Origin: Gemmatimonadota bacterium
GTDB taxonomy: Bacteria; Latescibacterota; UBA2968; UBA8231
Length of the DNA: 11,748 nucleotides
Direction: 5' to 3'
Assembly (NCBI GenBank): GCA_028875335.1
Contig: JAPPEF010000397.1
Location: 1 to 11,748, forward strand
In this document: positions 1-6,331 of the stretch, one piece after another
How the letters are laid out: every line of letters begins with the position of its first letter
Numbering within the stretch: position 1 is the stretch's first letter
Program-made: the position numbers and the translations under genes
The notes under the pieces: generated by a model
What the model saw: the letters and a program-made list of their open reading frames with translations, nothing else
The model's database searches: none
Told to the model about the DNA's origin: nothing

Positions 1-334
1 GCTGATAAAAGGCTCCGAACTTGACGCGCTGGTTGCACCAGATGTCCGGGCTGGGTGTGCGCCCCAAGCGCAACTCGGCCAACGCGTACTCGACGATCTG
101 CTCCCGATACTCGCTTTGTAGCGGCACGACTTCGAGCGGCACCCCGAGTTGTTCGCAGGTGGCGCGGGCGTAGGTCAAGTCCGTTTCCCACGGGCAGTCG
201 CCGAGCGAGAACAAATCATCCTCTAGCCAGATCTTGAGGTAGTAGGCTTTGAGGGCGAGCCGCTTTTCGCGCTGGAGCAGTGCGAGGGCCAACGAGCTAT
301 CGACCCCACCGGAGAGCAGGACGGCGACGTTCAT
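1..334 (-). CDS. mnmA: tRNA-specific 2-thiouridylase MnmA, N-terminal part (runs off left edge)
   Basis: MnmA activates U34 of tRNA(Lys/Glu/Gln) with ATP and inserts sulfur to give 2-thiouridine in the cytoplasm. The 111 visible residues start MNVAVLL and carry the ATP-pyrophosphatase P-loop SGGVDSS at residues 8-14. At residues 92-106 is the family signature TPSPDIWCNQRVKFG (family form TPNPD-x-x-CN-x-x-IKF), whose Cys100 matches the conserved catalytic Cys of the family. The ATG lies 6 bp after the ahcY stop codon, so the gene is probably read in an operon with ahcY and pckA. No clear Shine-Dalgarno precedes it, which fits translational coupling. The stretch around residues 31-90 (YYLKIW, then CPWETDL) looks to me more like plant-organelle and related MnmA proteins than like E. 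coli MnmA; this is from memory. The C-terminal two thirds, including the second catalytic Cys, are outside the window. Confidence 0.9.
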   Translation of the reverse strand, partial: MNVAVLLSGGVDSSLALALLQREKRLALKAYYLKIWLEDDLFSLGDCPWETDLTYARATCEQLGVPLEVVPLQSEYREQIVEYALAELRLGRTPSPDIWCNQRVKFGAFYQ

Positions 335-340
335 GGGATG

Positions 341-1663
341 CTAGTAGCGGTAGTGCTCCGGCTTGTAGGGGCCTTCCACTGGGATACCCAAATACGCGGC
401 TTGGTCGTCGTCTAGCTCGTCGATTTCGACGCCCAGCTTTTGCAGGTGGAGACGCGCCACTTTCTCGTCGAGGTGCTTGGGCAACATGTACACGCCGACT
501 GGATACTGATCGTGACGGGTGTGCAATTCAATCTGCGCCAAGACTTGGTTGGTAAACGAATTGGACATGACAAAAGAGGGATGTCCGGTGGCGCAGCCTA
601 AGTTGACCAAGCGGCCCTCGGCCAGCAGGATGACGCTGCGGCCATCGGGAAAGGTGAACTTATCGACTTGCGGTTTGATCTCAATGCGTTCGATTCCGCG
701 ATAGCCCACTAGTTCGGCTACTTGGATTTCGACGTCAAAGTGGCCGATGTTGCAGATGATGGCTCCGTCTTTCATCTGCTCCATTTGGTCGATGCCAATG
801 ATGTCGCGGCACCCCGTCGCCGTGACGAAGATGTCGCCCTCGGCAATGGTGTCGTCCATCTTCTTGACCTCGTAGCCTTCCATGGCCGCCTGCAACGCGC
901 AAATCGGATCGATCTCGGTGACGATCACTCGTGCTCCTAGGCCCCGCATGGCGTCGGCGCACCCTTTGCCGACATCGCCGTAACCAGCTACCACCACGAC
1001 CTTGCCGGCGATCATTATGTCGGTAGCACGCTTGATGCCGTCGGCTAGCGACTCGCGGCAGCCGTAGAGGTTGTCGAACTTCGACTTGGTGACGCTGTCG
1101 TTGACGTTGATCGCCGGCACGGCGAGCGTCCCAGCTTCGAGCATCTGATAGAGGTGGTGGACGCCAGTGGTCGTTTCCTCGGAGATGCCGCGCAGGCCCG
1201 GCAAAAGCTCTGAGTGCTTTTCGTGGATCCACTTGGTCAGATCGCCGCCGTCGTCGAGAATCAGGTTGGGGCCAGCGCCGTCGGGCCAGCGCAGGGTTTG
1301 CTCGGTACACCACCAGTACTCGTCCTCGGTCTCGCCCTTCCAAGCGAAGATCGGGATGCCGGTGACAGCGAGGGCCGCGGCCGCATGGTCTTGGGTCGAG
1401 AAGATATTGCACGAGCACCAGCGCACTTGCGCCCCGAGCGCGGTGAGCGTCTCGATGAGTACCGCGGTCTGAATCGTCGCGTGCAAGGAGCCGGCGATCC
1501 GTGCACCTGCAAGCGGTTGGGCGGTCCCGTACTCTTCGCGCAGGGCCATCAGCCCGGGCATCTCTTGCTCGGCGAGAATGATTTCCTGCCGGCCCCATTC
1601 GGCCAGTGTTAGGTCGGCGACCTTGTAACCTAAGTCGGCGGTCTTTTGTGCCGCGATTTCCAT
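341..1663 (-). CDS. ahcY: Adenosylhomocysteinase (S-adenosylhomocysteine hydrolase)
   Basis: This NAD-dependent cytosolic enzyme splits S-adenosylhomocysteine into adenosine and homocysteine, relieving product inhibition of methyltransferases in the activated methyl cycle. The 440-residue length is normal. Substrate-site residues are visible: His61 ([15 protein letters not shown]), Asp137/Asp138 (ILDDGGDLT), Glu162 ([10 protein letters not shown]), and Lys193 and Asp197 (VTKSKFDN). The Rossmann NAD motif GYGDVGKG is at 227-234 and the IGHFD motif with His308 follows. The C-terminal tail KPEHYRY supplies the Lys434 and Tyr438 that reach into the neighbouring subunit's NAD site in this family. 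The start is fixed by an AAGGAG Shine-Dalgarno at 1670-1675, six bases before the ATG. Only 48 bp separate it from pckA upstream, which leaves no room for a typical SAH riboswitch there. mnmA follows after 6 bp. Confidence 0.98.
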   Translation of the reverse strand: MEIAAQKTADLGYKVADLTLAEWGRQEIILAEQEMPGLMALREEYGTAQPLAGARIAGSLHATIQTAVLIETLTALGAQVRWCSCNIFSTQDHAAAALAVTGIPIFAWKGETEDEYWWCTEQTLRWPDGAGPNLILDDGGDLTKWIHEKHSELLPGLRGISEETTTGVHHLYQMLEAGTLAVPAINVNDSVTKSKFDNLYGCRESLADGIKRATDIMIAGKVVVVAGYGDVGKGCADAMRGLGARVIVTEIDPICALQAAMEGYEVKKMDDTIAEGDIFVTATGCRDIIGIDQMEQMKDGAIICNIGHFDVEIQVAELVGYRGIERIEIKPQVDKFTFPDGRSVILLAEGRLVNLGCATGHPSFVMSNSFTNQVLAQIELHTRHDQYPVGVYMLPKHLDEKVARLHLQKLGVEIDELDDDQAAYLGIPVEGPYKPEHYRY

Positions 1664-1669
1664 TGAGTT

Positions 1670-1675
1670 CTCCTT
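1670..1675 (-). promoter_or_regulatory. Ribosome binding site of ahcY
   Basis: On the minus strand this reads AAGGAG with a 6-base gap to the ATG at 1663. It is one of the clearest Shine-Dalgarno sequences in the window. It contrasts with pckA, the GNAT gene and the E1-alpha gene, which have none. Confidence 0.85.
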
Positions 1676-1711
1676 ATGGGTGATGAGTGGTTTTGTTAGG
1701 GGGCAAATTCT

Positions 1712-3289
1712 TCACGCTGGTCCGGCTTGCTTTACGGCCGTTGAAGCTCCGTCCGCAAAGGCGGCGAAGTTCGCCTTGAATAGCTCGGCGAGTTGGCCGG
1801 CGCGCTCGTCGTAGGCTGCTCTATCGGTCCAAGTTTGCCGAGGCATCAATTGTGCACTGGGCACGCCTGGACACGAGCACAATACGTCAAAGCCGAAGCG
1901 CGGGTCCCGCTCTGTGGGCGCGTTGGCGAGGGCTTCAGCGTGAATCGCGTGGATAATCGCCCGAGTGTGCTGGAGCGAGAGGCGCGTGCCTATCCCGTAC
2001 GGCCCGCCCGTCCAGCCCGTATTGACCAGCCAGACCTGCGCGTTGTGGGCGCGGATTTTGTCGGCCAGCAGGGCGGCGTACTTGTTCGGATGCCAGACCA
2101 TGAAGGCCGCGCCAAAGCAAGCCGAAAACGTGGCCTCTGGCTCGGTGACGCCCATCTCGGTACCGGCGACTTTGGCCGTGTACCCGCTCATAAAGTGATA
2201 CATAGCTTGGTCGGGCGTCAGGCGGCTGACCGGCGGCAGCACGCCGAAGGCATCGCAGGTGAGGAAGATGATGTCGCGTGGATGGCGACCGGTGCAGGGG
2301 ATCATCGCGTTGGGGATGTAGTCGATGGGATAGGCTGCGCGGGTGTTTTCGGTAATCGCGTCGTCGTCGTAATCGACTCGGCGGCTCTCCTCGTCGCAGA
2401 CGACGTTTTCCAAGACCGTGCCGAAGCGGAGGGCGCGAAAAATCTCTGGCTCTTGCTCTGGGGTCAAGTCGATGCACTTGGCATAGCAGCCGCCCTCGAT
2501 GTTGAAGATTCCCTCTGCGCTCCAGACGTGCTCGTCGTCGCCGATCAACCGCCGCTGGGGATCGGTTGAAAGCGTGGTCTTGCCCGTGCCCGACAAGCCA
2601 AAGAACAACGCAGTGTCGCCGCTGGTTCCCGCATTGGCCGAACAGTGCATGGGCAGCAGGCCGGCTTTGGGCATGAGGAAGTTCATCACGGTGAACACGC
2701 CCTTTTTCATTTCTCCCGCGTACTCGGTTCCCAGAATCACCATTTCCCGGCGCTCGAAGCTCAGGTCGATGCTGGTCGTCGAGGTCATCTCCGAAGTGTA
2801 GCGGTTGGCCGGAAAGCGGCCAGCGTTGTAGATGGTAAAATCCGGCGTTCCGAATTGGGCCAGTTCGGCTTCGGACGGGCGGATGAGCATGTTGTGCATG
2901 AAGAGCGCGTGGTATGCGCGGGAGCAAATCACGCGAATTTTGAGCCGATATTGAGGGTCCCAGCCGGCGAATCCATCGACCACGTACAACTGCTCACAGG
3001 TGTTGAGATAGTCGATGGCCCGCTCTAGGTTGATCATAAAGGTGTGCTCTTGGAGCTTGATGTTGACTGCGCCCCACCAAATGTCGGTGCTGCTTTGCGG
3101 GTCGAAGACGATGCGCTTGTCAGTGGGACTGCGCCCGGTTTTGTCGCCCGAGGAAACCACGAGCGCGCCTTGGTCGGAAATGATGGATCCGCGCTCGTGG
3201 CGCAGCGCTTCTTCGTAGAGTCTGGCCGGTGCCACGTTGCGGAGAATCGCGCCGACCGAGATTTCATCGAGTTGGATAATTTCGCTCAT
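1712..3289 (-). CDS. pckA: Phosphoenolpyruvate carboxykinase (ATP)
   Basis: This enzyme converts oxaloacetate and ATP to phosphoenolpyruvate, CO2 and ADP, the entry step of gluconeogenesis, in the cytosol. The 525 residues match the usual length of the ATP-dependent class. Visible motifs are TGRSPTDK (51-58, substrate Arg53), EYAGEMKKG (189-197, Tyr190 and Lys195/196), MHCSAN with metal ligand His215, the kinase-1a P-loop [11 protein letters not shown] (231-241), the kinase-2 motif LIGDDEHVW (248-256, metal ligand Asp252), FGTVLENV (289-296), NTR (Arg317) and the adenine-binding region [10 protein letters not shown] (423-432). All expected catalytic residues are present, so it should be active. 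The ATG has no recognisable Shine-Dalgarno. It is the first gene of the minus-strand cluster, so the promoter should lie in 3290-3524, but I could not find a convincing one. Linkage of pckA and ahcY regions is also known in alphaproteobacteria, but the hprK/chvGI genes found there are absent here. Confidence 0.98.
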   Translation of the reverse strand: MSEIIQLDEISVGAILRNVAPARLYEEALRHERGSIISDQGALVVSSGDKTGRSPTDKRIVFDPQSSTDIWWGAVNIKLQEHTFMINLERAIDYLNTCEQLYVVDGFAGWDPQYRLKIRVICSRAYHALFMHNMLIRPSEAELAQFGTPDFTIYNAGRFPANRYTSEMTSTTSIDLSFERREMVILGTEYAGEMKKGVFTVMNFLMPKAGLLPMHCSANAGTSGDTALFFGLSGTGKTTLSTDPQRRLIGDDEHVWSAEGIFNIEGGCYAKCIDLTPEQEPEIFRALRFGTVLENVVCDEESRRVDYDDDAITENTRAAYPIDYIPNAMIPCTGRHPRDIIFLTCDAFGVLPPVSRLTPDQAMYHFMSGYTAKVAGTEMGVTEPEATFSACFGAAFMVWHPNKYAALLADKIRAHNAQVWLVNTGWTGGPYGIGTRLSLQHTRAIIHAIHAEALANAPTERDPRFGFDVLCSCPGVPSAQLMPRQTWTDRAAYDERAGQLAELFKANFAAFADGASTAVKQAGPA

Positions 3290-3406
3290 GGTTGTTCGTT
3301 GCGTTGTGTAAAAGCTAACTCAAACACGTTGGCCCCATCGGTGCGCCGTTGACCTGCCGATCCTATCAAAGGAGGTGTATTTAATATTAGACAATTAATA
3401 AGACAT

Positions 3407-3428
3407 GCGCTTGCGAATGGACAAGCGC
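3407..3428. repeat. Perfect 7-bp inverted repeat (hairpin or operator)
   Basis: The arms GCGCTTG and CAAGCGC are perfect complements separated by 8 bases. No T-run follows on either strand and both flanking genes point away, so it is not a terminator for them. It could be a dimeric repressor site for either divergent gene, or a hairpin in a leader RNA. No regulator gene nearby suggests which protein would bind it. Confidence 0.5.
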
Positions 3429-3437
3429 GCTGCCAAG

Positions 3438-3466
3438 TTGACGCTCTATCCCCCACGCCCTACTTT
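3438..3466 (+). promoter_or_regulatory. Weak candidate promoter for the GNAT gene
   Basis: TTGACG (3438-3443, five of six bases matching the -35 consensus) and TACTTT (3461-3466, three of six matching the -10) are separated by exactly 17 bp. A start near 3473 would give a leader of about 50 nt that includes the whole tandem repeat. The weak -10 makes this tentative. Confidence 0.3.
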
Positions 3467-3483
3467 GCTCCCACTCCAACAAA

Positions 3484-3521
3484 ATCCTGTCCATCCTATC
3501 TAATCCTGCTCATCCTGGTCC
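3484..3521 (+). repeat. Degenerate ATCCTG short tandem repeat
   Basis: Four units begin at 3484, 3493, 3503 and 3512: ATCCTGTCC, ATCCTATCTA, ATCCTGCTC and ATCCTGGTCC. A partial ATC follows at 3522-3524. Unit lengths alternate 9, 10, 9, 10, giving a 19-bp higher-order period present twice. The repeat ends exactly at the GNAT start codon at 3525, so it fills the position where a Shine-Dalgarno would be. It is not seen elsewhere in the window. Confidence 0.75.
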
Positions 3522-3524
3522 ATC

Positions 3525-4091
3525 ATGCAATCCCTCGTCCCCCCCTCCGTCCTGTACCGGGATAGCTTCCTAGAGGGCGCGGCTGAATTTTTGGCCGAAG
3601 GTCGTTTCGACTCGACGTATGCCCGATCCCTCGGATACGACAGCGACTCTCTCGCCGACCAGTTCCCGCAATTCGTGCGCGACCTCAAGGCTCTTGCCGA
3701 TGCGGCGCGTTCGCGTTGGCGGTACCCAGACCGAGTGCTCTGGCTCGTACACGACGGTGAGTACATTGGCCAGACCTCCATAAGGCCCGAGCTCAGCACC
3801 CCGTATTTGCTCACCTACGGAGGTCACATTGGCTATAGCATTCGACCTTCTCGGCGGTGCCGCGGCTACGGCAAGGCCATCCTCGGTCTGACACTGGTGG
3901 TATCGCGGGAAATCGGGCTGCGCCGCGTGCTGGTCACCTGCGACTCGGACAACATTGGCTCGCGCAAGATCATCGAGCACAACGGAGGCCAATTCGAGAG
4001 CGCGATGGCCATGCCCAGCCAAACATTTCGCGCTGAGGGCCGCAAACCCGCGCAGTGCATTGAGAAGTTGCGCTACTGGATTGACCTGTAA
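3525..4091 (+). CDS. GNAT family N-acetyltransferase (COG3981-like)
   Basis: GNAT enzymes move an acetyl group from acetyl-CoA to an amine on a small molecule or protein. The 188 residues show an N-terminal part resembling COG3981 proteins (SFLEGAAEFLAEG at 14-26; DRVLWLVHDGEYIGQTSIR at 69-87) and then the GNAT core. GGHIGYSIRPSRR (99-111) leads into the acetyl-CoA pyrophosphate loop RCRGYG (111-116, form R-x-x-G-x-G). Motif B follows with VTCDSDNIGSRKIIEHNGG (137-155). The substrate cannot be deduced. The ATG has no Shine-Dalgarno because the ATCCTG repeat runs right up to it. The next gene starts 41 bp after the stop and may be co-transcribed. Family assignment is firm; subfamily is from memory of conserved motifs. 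Confidence 0.88.
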   Translation: MQSLVPPSVLYRDSFLEGAAEFLAEGRFDSTYARSLGYDSDSLADQFPQFVRDLKALADAARSRWRYPDRVLWLVHDGEYIGQTSIRPELSTPYLLTYGGHIGYSIRPSRRCRGYGKAILGLTLVVSREIGLRRVLVTCDSDNIGSRKIIEHNGGQFESAMAMPSQTFRAEGRKPAQCIEKLRYWIDL

Positions 4092-4132
4092 TCTACTCGG
4101 CTAAACTCGACAGTTTGCAAAGGAAATGTTCT

Positions 4133-5083
4133 ATGATCGCCTTAGCCATCGCCTTCTTTCTGCCCACCGCCGGCTTGGCCATTGAGGACCAAGGGGACGC
4201 AGCACTGCGTCGCATACTCTACGCCACCCTGCAAGAACAACTCGCACAACAGGCCAGTTATTCGCAAGACCTTCTGAGTGGAATCGCGCAAGGAAGCGGT
4301 GTTCCCGTAGAAGAGTTGCGCCCCCGGCTCCAAGGGATGCTCGACTCACTGATGGCTCAGCGCGAAGCTGAGACGGATGCTTGGGAAATGCTGCTTTTAC
4401 AGGGCGGGCCAGACATTGCGCCCGAGCGCGCCGACAAGCTAATCGCCTATTTGGCCAAGGAGAGCCGCAGTGTGCTCGCCAACGAGAACAACGTCCTACT
4501 CGAAAAGAGGATCAAAAAGGTGGCCCGCAAGGCCAAGGTGCCGTTTTTCCAGAGCCGCGACTATATCCTTAGAACCCTCGCATGGGCGGTCGCCAGCAGT
4601 GCACCCCAAGAGCGGGAGAAGCAGCCCCTACACTTCTTAGTCGTCGGCCATACCAACCCCTTTGAGGTCGCGCTTGATCCCCTTTTCCTGTTCTTTGACA
4701 CCGAAGACGAAGCCTTCGTACGCGAACAAGTCCGCGAGGTTCAGCGATTTCTCGTGCCGACACTGGTCCGGCGGCTACCCGAATTGGACGCCATTGGCTG
4801 GGCCGTGCGCGAGCGCGAGTCTAACGCCCTCGTGATTCCCGACTATCAACTTCGGATTGGAATCGACGAACTTCGCTTCGTTGGCTCAAACCTCGACCTC
4901 AAGCCCTGTATTGAAACCACTCTCGAAGTGACGCAGTGGGAATCTCAAGTCCGCTTGATGGAGGAACCGTTCTCTTTCTGTAGCGAACAGCACGGCTCGG
5001 CTACCTCCCGCGAGTTGGCACCCTTCTGGGACGAGGCTGCCGACTCGATTGGGGTACACTTGGTGGAGCGACTGGGGCGCTAG
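4133..5083 (+). CDS. Exported protein of unknown function
   Basis: I do not recognise this family. From the ATG at 4133 it has 316 residues. A hydrophobic signal segment (IALAIAFFLPTAGLA, residues 2-16) ends in a plausible signal-peptidase site (GLA followed by IEDQ). A helix-rich part follows (20-160), with a basic patch near 125-135 (KRIKKVARKAK). The rest is mixed, with a hydrophobic strand (HFLVVG, 167-172) and a C-terminal part with Cys259 and Cys283, which could form a disulfide after export. The start is chosen for the AAGGA at 4120-4124, eight bases upstream. A TTG at 4115 in the same frame would add MQRKCS and give the signal peptide a more usual positively charged n-region, so it remains possible. 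The gene lies between the GNAT gene and the sigma-factor operon. No enzyme motif is visible. Confidence 0.72.
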   Translation: MIALAIAFFLPTAGLAIEDQGDAALRRILYATLQEQLAQQASYSQDLLSGIAQGSGVPVEELRPRLQGMLDSLMAQREAETDAWEMLLLQGGPDIAPERADKLIAYLAKESRSVLANENNVLLEKRIKKVARKAKVPFFQSRDYILRTLAWAVASSAPQEREKQPLHFLVVGHTNPFEVALDPLFLFFDTEDEAFVREQVREVQRFLVPTLVRRLPELDAIGWAVRERESNALVIPDYQLRIGIDELRFVGSNLDLKPCIETTLEVTQWESQVRLMEEPFSFCSEQHGSATSRELAPFWDEAADSIGVHLVERLGR

Positions 5084-5129
5084 TGGTCTTAATCTTCCTA
5101 CTACTTTTTTTGCTAACATTCTCCTCGCG

Positions 5130-5158
5130 TAAAACTTTTTGTGCTCGTCCCTCGTCTT
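5130..5158 (+). promoter_or_regulatory. Candidate ECF-type promoter of the sigma-factor operon
   Basis: TAAAAC (5130-5135) and CGTCTT (5153-5158) are 17 bp apart. They resemble the AAC-type -35 and CGTC-type -10 elements used by many ECF sigma factors. A start 6-8 bases after the -10 falls at about 5164-5166, just before the ATG at 5167. That would give autoregulation with a nearly leaderless mRNA. The match is by eye and the elements are short. Confidence 0.4.
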
Positions 5159-5166
5159 AGAGAGGT

Positions 5167-5724
5167 ATGAGCGACGCCGATCTCATCCTGCGCTTCAGGG
5201 CTGGCCAGCACCAAGCGTTCAATGCCTTGGTCTGGCGCTGGCAGGGCCGCCTCTACCGCTTTGCGCTTCGCTACAGCGGCGATTCCGAAGAAGCGCGAGA
5301 CCTCTGCCAGCAGAGCTTTATCCGCGCCTATGGCCAGTTGCACCGGCTGCGCGACCCCGAGCGCTTTTCTACGTGGCTCTACCAGATCGCCGCCAATCTG
5401 TGCCGCGACCACCTGCGCCAGCGAGTGCAGCACGTTTCGCTCGACGCGTACGAGGAAGCAAGTGACCGGCCTCATCCGGCGCTGTGCCGAGCCGCCGATA
5501 TGGACAAGGTCGAGCTACGCGGTCTGCTCAACCGCGCCTTGCAGACCTTGCCCGAAGAACAACGCGTCGTCGTGGTGCTCAAGGAATACGAGGGGTTGAA
5601 GTTTCGGGAAATCGCCGAAGTGCTCGACGCCCCGATCAACACGGTCAAATCGCGCCTTTACTACGGCCTCAAGGCGCTGCGAAAAACCTTTAACCAGTGG
5701 GACATTGACGAAGATGGACTGTAA
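5167..5724 (+). CDS. ECF (RpoE-like) RNA polymerase sigma factor
   Basis: This sigma70-family protein of the extracytoplasmic-function group directs RNA polymerase to stress or signal promoters. The 185 residues contain region 2 (about 5-85; core-binding and -10 segment with ARDLCQQSFIRAYGQL and FSTWLYQIAANLCRDHLR). Region 4 (about 117-172) has the helix-turn-helix LKFREIAEVLDAPINTVKSRL, which reads the -35. There is no region 3 or 1.1, as expected for ECF factors. Its stop codon overlaps the next gene, an anti-sigma factor, by 11 bp, so the pair is probably translationally coupled. Only a purine-rich AGAGAGG abuts the ATG, too close for an ordinary Shine-Dalgarno. The upstream candidate ECF promoter suggests it activates its own operon. 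ECF subgroup and signal are not known. Confidence 0.95.
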   Translation: MSDADLILRFRAGQHQAFNALVWRWQGRLYRFALRYSGDSEEARDLCQQSFIRAYGQLHRLRDPERFSTWLYQIAANLCRDHLRQRVQHVSLDAYEEASDRPHPALCRAADMDKVELRGLLNRALQTLPEEQRVVVVLKEYEGLKFREIAEVLDAPINTVKSRLYYGLKALRKTFNQWDIDEDGL

Positions 5725-6322
5725 CGTAAAAAAAGAAGACTTGCTCACCTTTTTCTACGGCGAATGCGAGGAAGGTGAACAGGAGCGCATGAAAGAACAC
5801 GTGGCCACCTGTGCGACGTGCCGCCGCGAACTCGACGCATTTGCTAGCACTCAGGCGTTGCTGCGGACTTGGCCGGATGAGGCTCCGCGCCTCGGCCTGA
5901 CGTTTGTCGAGGCCGAGGTGCCGCGACGGCGCTTCCGGCTGATGGCGGGTTTGGCTGCTGCTGCGGTGGCTGCTGTGGTCCTCTTTTTGGCGTGGCCGGA
6001 GTTTGAACTCAGTTACCGCTCCGGTGAATTGGACCTCAAGTGGGGGGAGGCGCTGGTGGACGAACCACTCACTCGGGAGGAAATACTGGCCACACAGGAG
6101 AGTACCCTCGCGTCAGTGAACCAGCTCCTGCGGGCTTCTGAGGTGCGCCAACAGCGCGTTCTCGATCATTTGCTGACAGAGATCCAAGCCCAGCGCTACC
6201 AAGACTTGCAGTTCATCAACCGCCAGTTCGAACAGTTCGACCGCGAGATCTACATCCACTTGCGCCGCAACGAAGCACCCGTGCTGGAAGTGCTGCCGGC
6301 AACGCGCTATACCAACCCATAG
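5714..6322 (+). CDS. Membrane anti-sigma factor with zinc-binding (ZAS-type) domain
   Basis: This 202-residue protein should hold the sigma factor encoded just upstream inactive at the inner membrane. The cytoplasmic N-terminus has C3-x25-H29-x3-C33-x2-C36, the ligand order and spacing I recall for zinc anti-sigma proteins such as RsrA. A basic stretch (RRRFR, 71-75) leads to one membrane helix (about 77-94). The outer part is highly charged and predicted helical from about 119 to 186, with coiled-coil character. I chose the ATG at 5714 because it keeps Cys3; a TTG at 5705 in frame would add three residues. It overlaps the sigma gene by 11 bp and is followed by an exported protein after 9 bp. 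The four-ligand motif could be structural zinc or a thiol-redox switch; sequence alone does not decide. Confidence 0.92.
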   Translation: MDCNVKKEDLLTFFYGECEEGEQERMKEHVATCATCRRELDAFASTQALLRTWPDEAPRLGLTFVEAEVPRRRFRLMAGLAAAAVAAVVLFLAWPEFELSYRSGELDLKWGEALVDEPLTREEILATQESTLASVNQLLRASEVRQQRVLDHLLTEIQAQRYQDLQFINRQFEQFDREIYIHLRRNEAPVLEVLPATRYTNP

Positions 6323-6331
6323 GAGATTGCC

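Larger units (their letters stand above)
3290..3524. other. Divergent intergenic region between pckA and the GNAT gene
   Basis: This 235-bp spacer must hold the promoters for both flanking genes. From left to right it contains a mixed stretch next to pckA, a perfect Shine-Dalgarno-like AAAGGAGGTG at 3368-3377, a 27-bp AT-rich tract (3378-3404), a 7-bp inverted repeat (3407-3428), a weak candidate promoter (3438-3466) and the ATCCTG tandem repeat (3484-3521). A 32-codon ATG reading frame (3405-3503) exists but has no usable ribosome binding site, and I do not call it a gene. Confidence 0.6.

Noticed and set aside
735..1598. Long open reading frame on the minus strand within ahcY, shifted frame (287 residues).
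   Set aside because: Arg/Pro-rich composition without motifs; it is a frame shadow of the GC-rich ahcY gene, whose frame has full family motifs.
1664..1711. Possible SAH riboswitch upstream of ahcY.
   Set aside because: Only 48 bp lie between pckA and ahcY and they hold the Shine-Dalgarno; too short for the known SAH aptamer, and no pairing pattern is evident.
1793..2569. Plus-strand open reading frame of 258 residues opposite pckA, and a 330-residue shifted frame at 1935-2927 on the minus strand.
   Set aside because: Both are shadows of pckA, which has every catalytic motif in its own frame; neither has a ribosome binding site or recognisable domain.
3405..3503. 32-codon ATG reading frame in the intergenic region downstream of the orphan Shine-Dalgarno.
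   Set aside because: The ATG is 27 bases from the Shine-Dalgarno, the peptide has no pattern and it ends inside the tandem repeat. An ATT start at 3386 in another frame has better spacing but no other support.
5104..5111. T-run after the exported protein gene as a possible terminator.
   Set aside because: No GC-rich hairpin precedes it.
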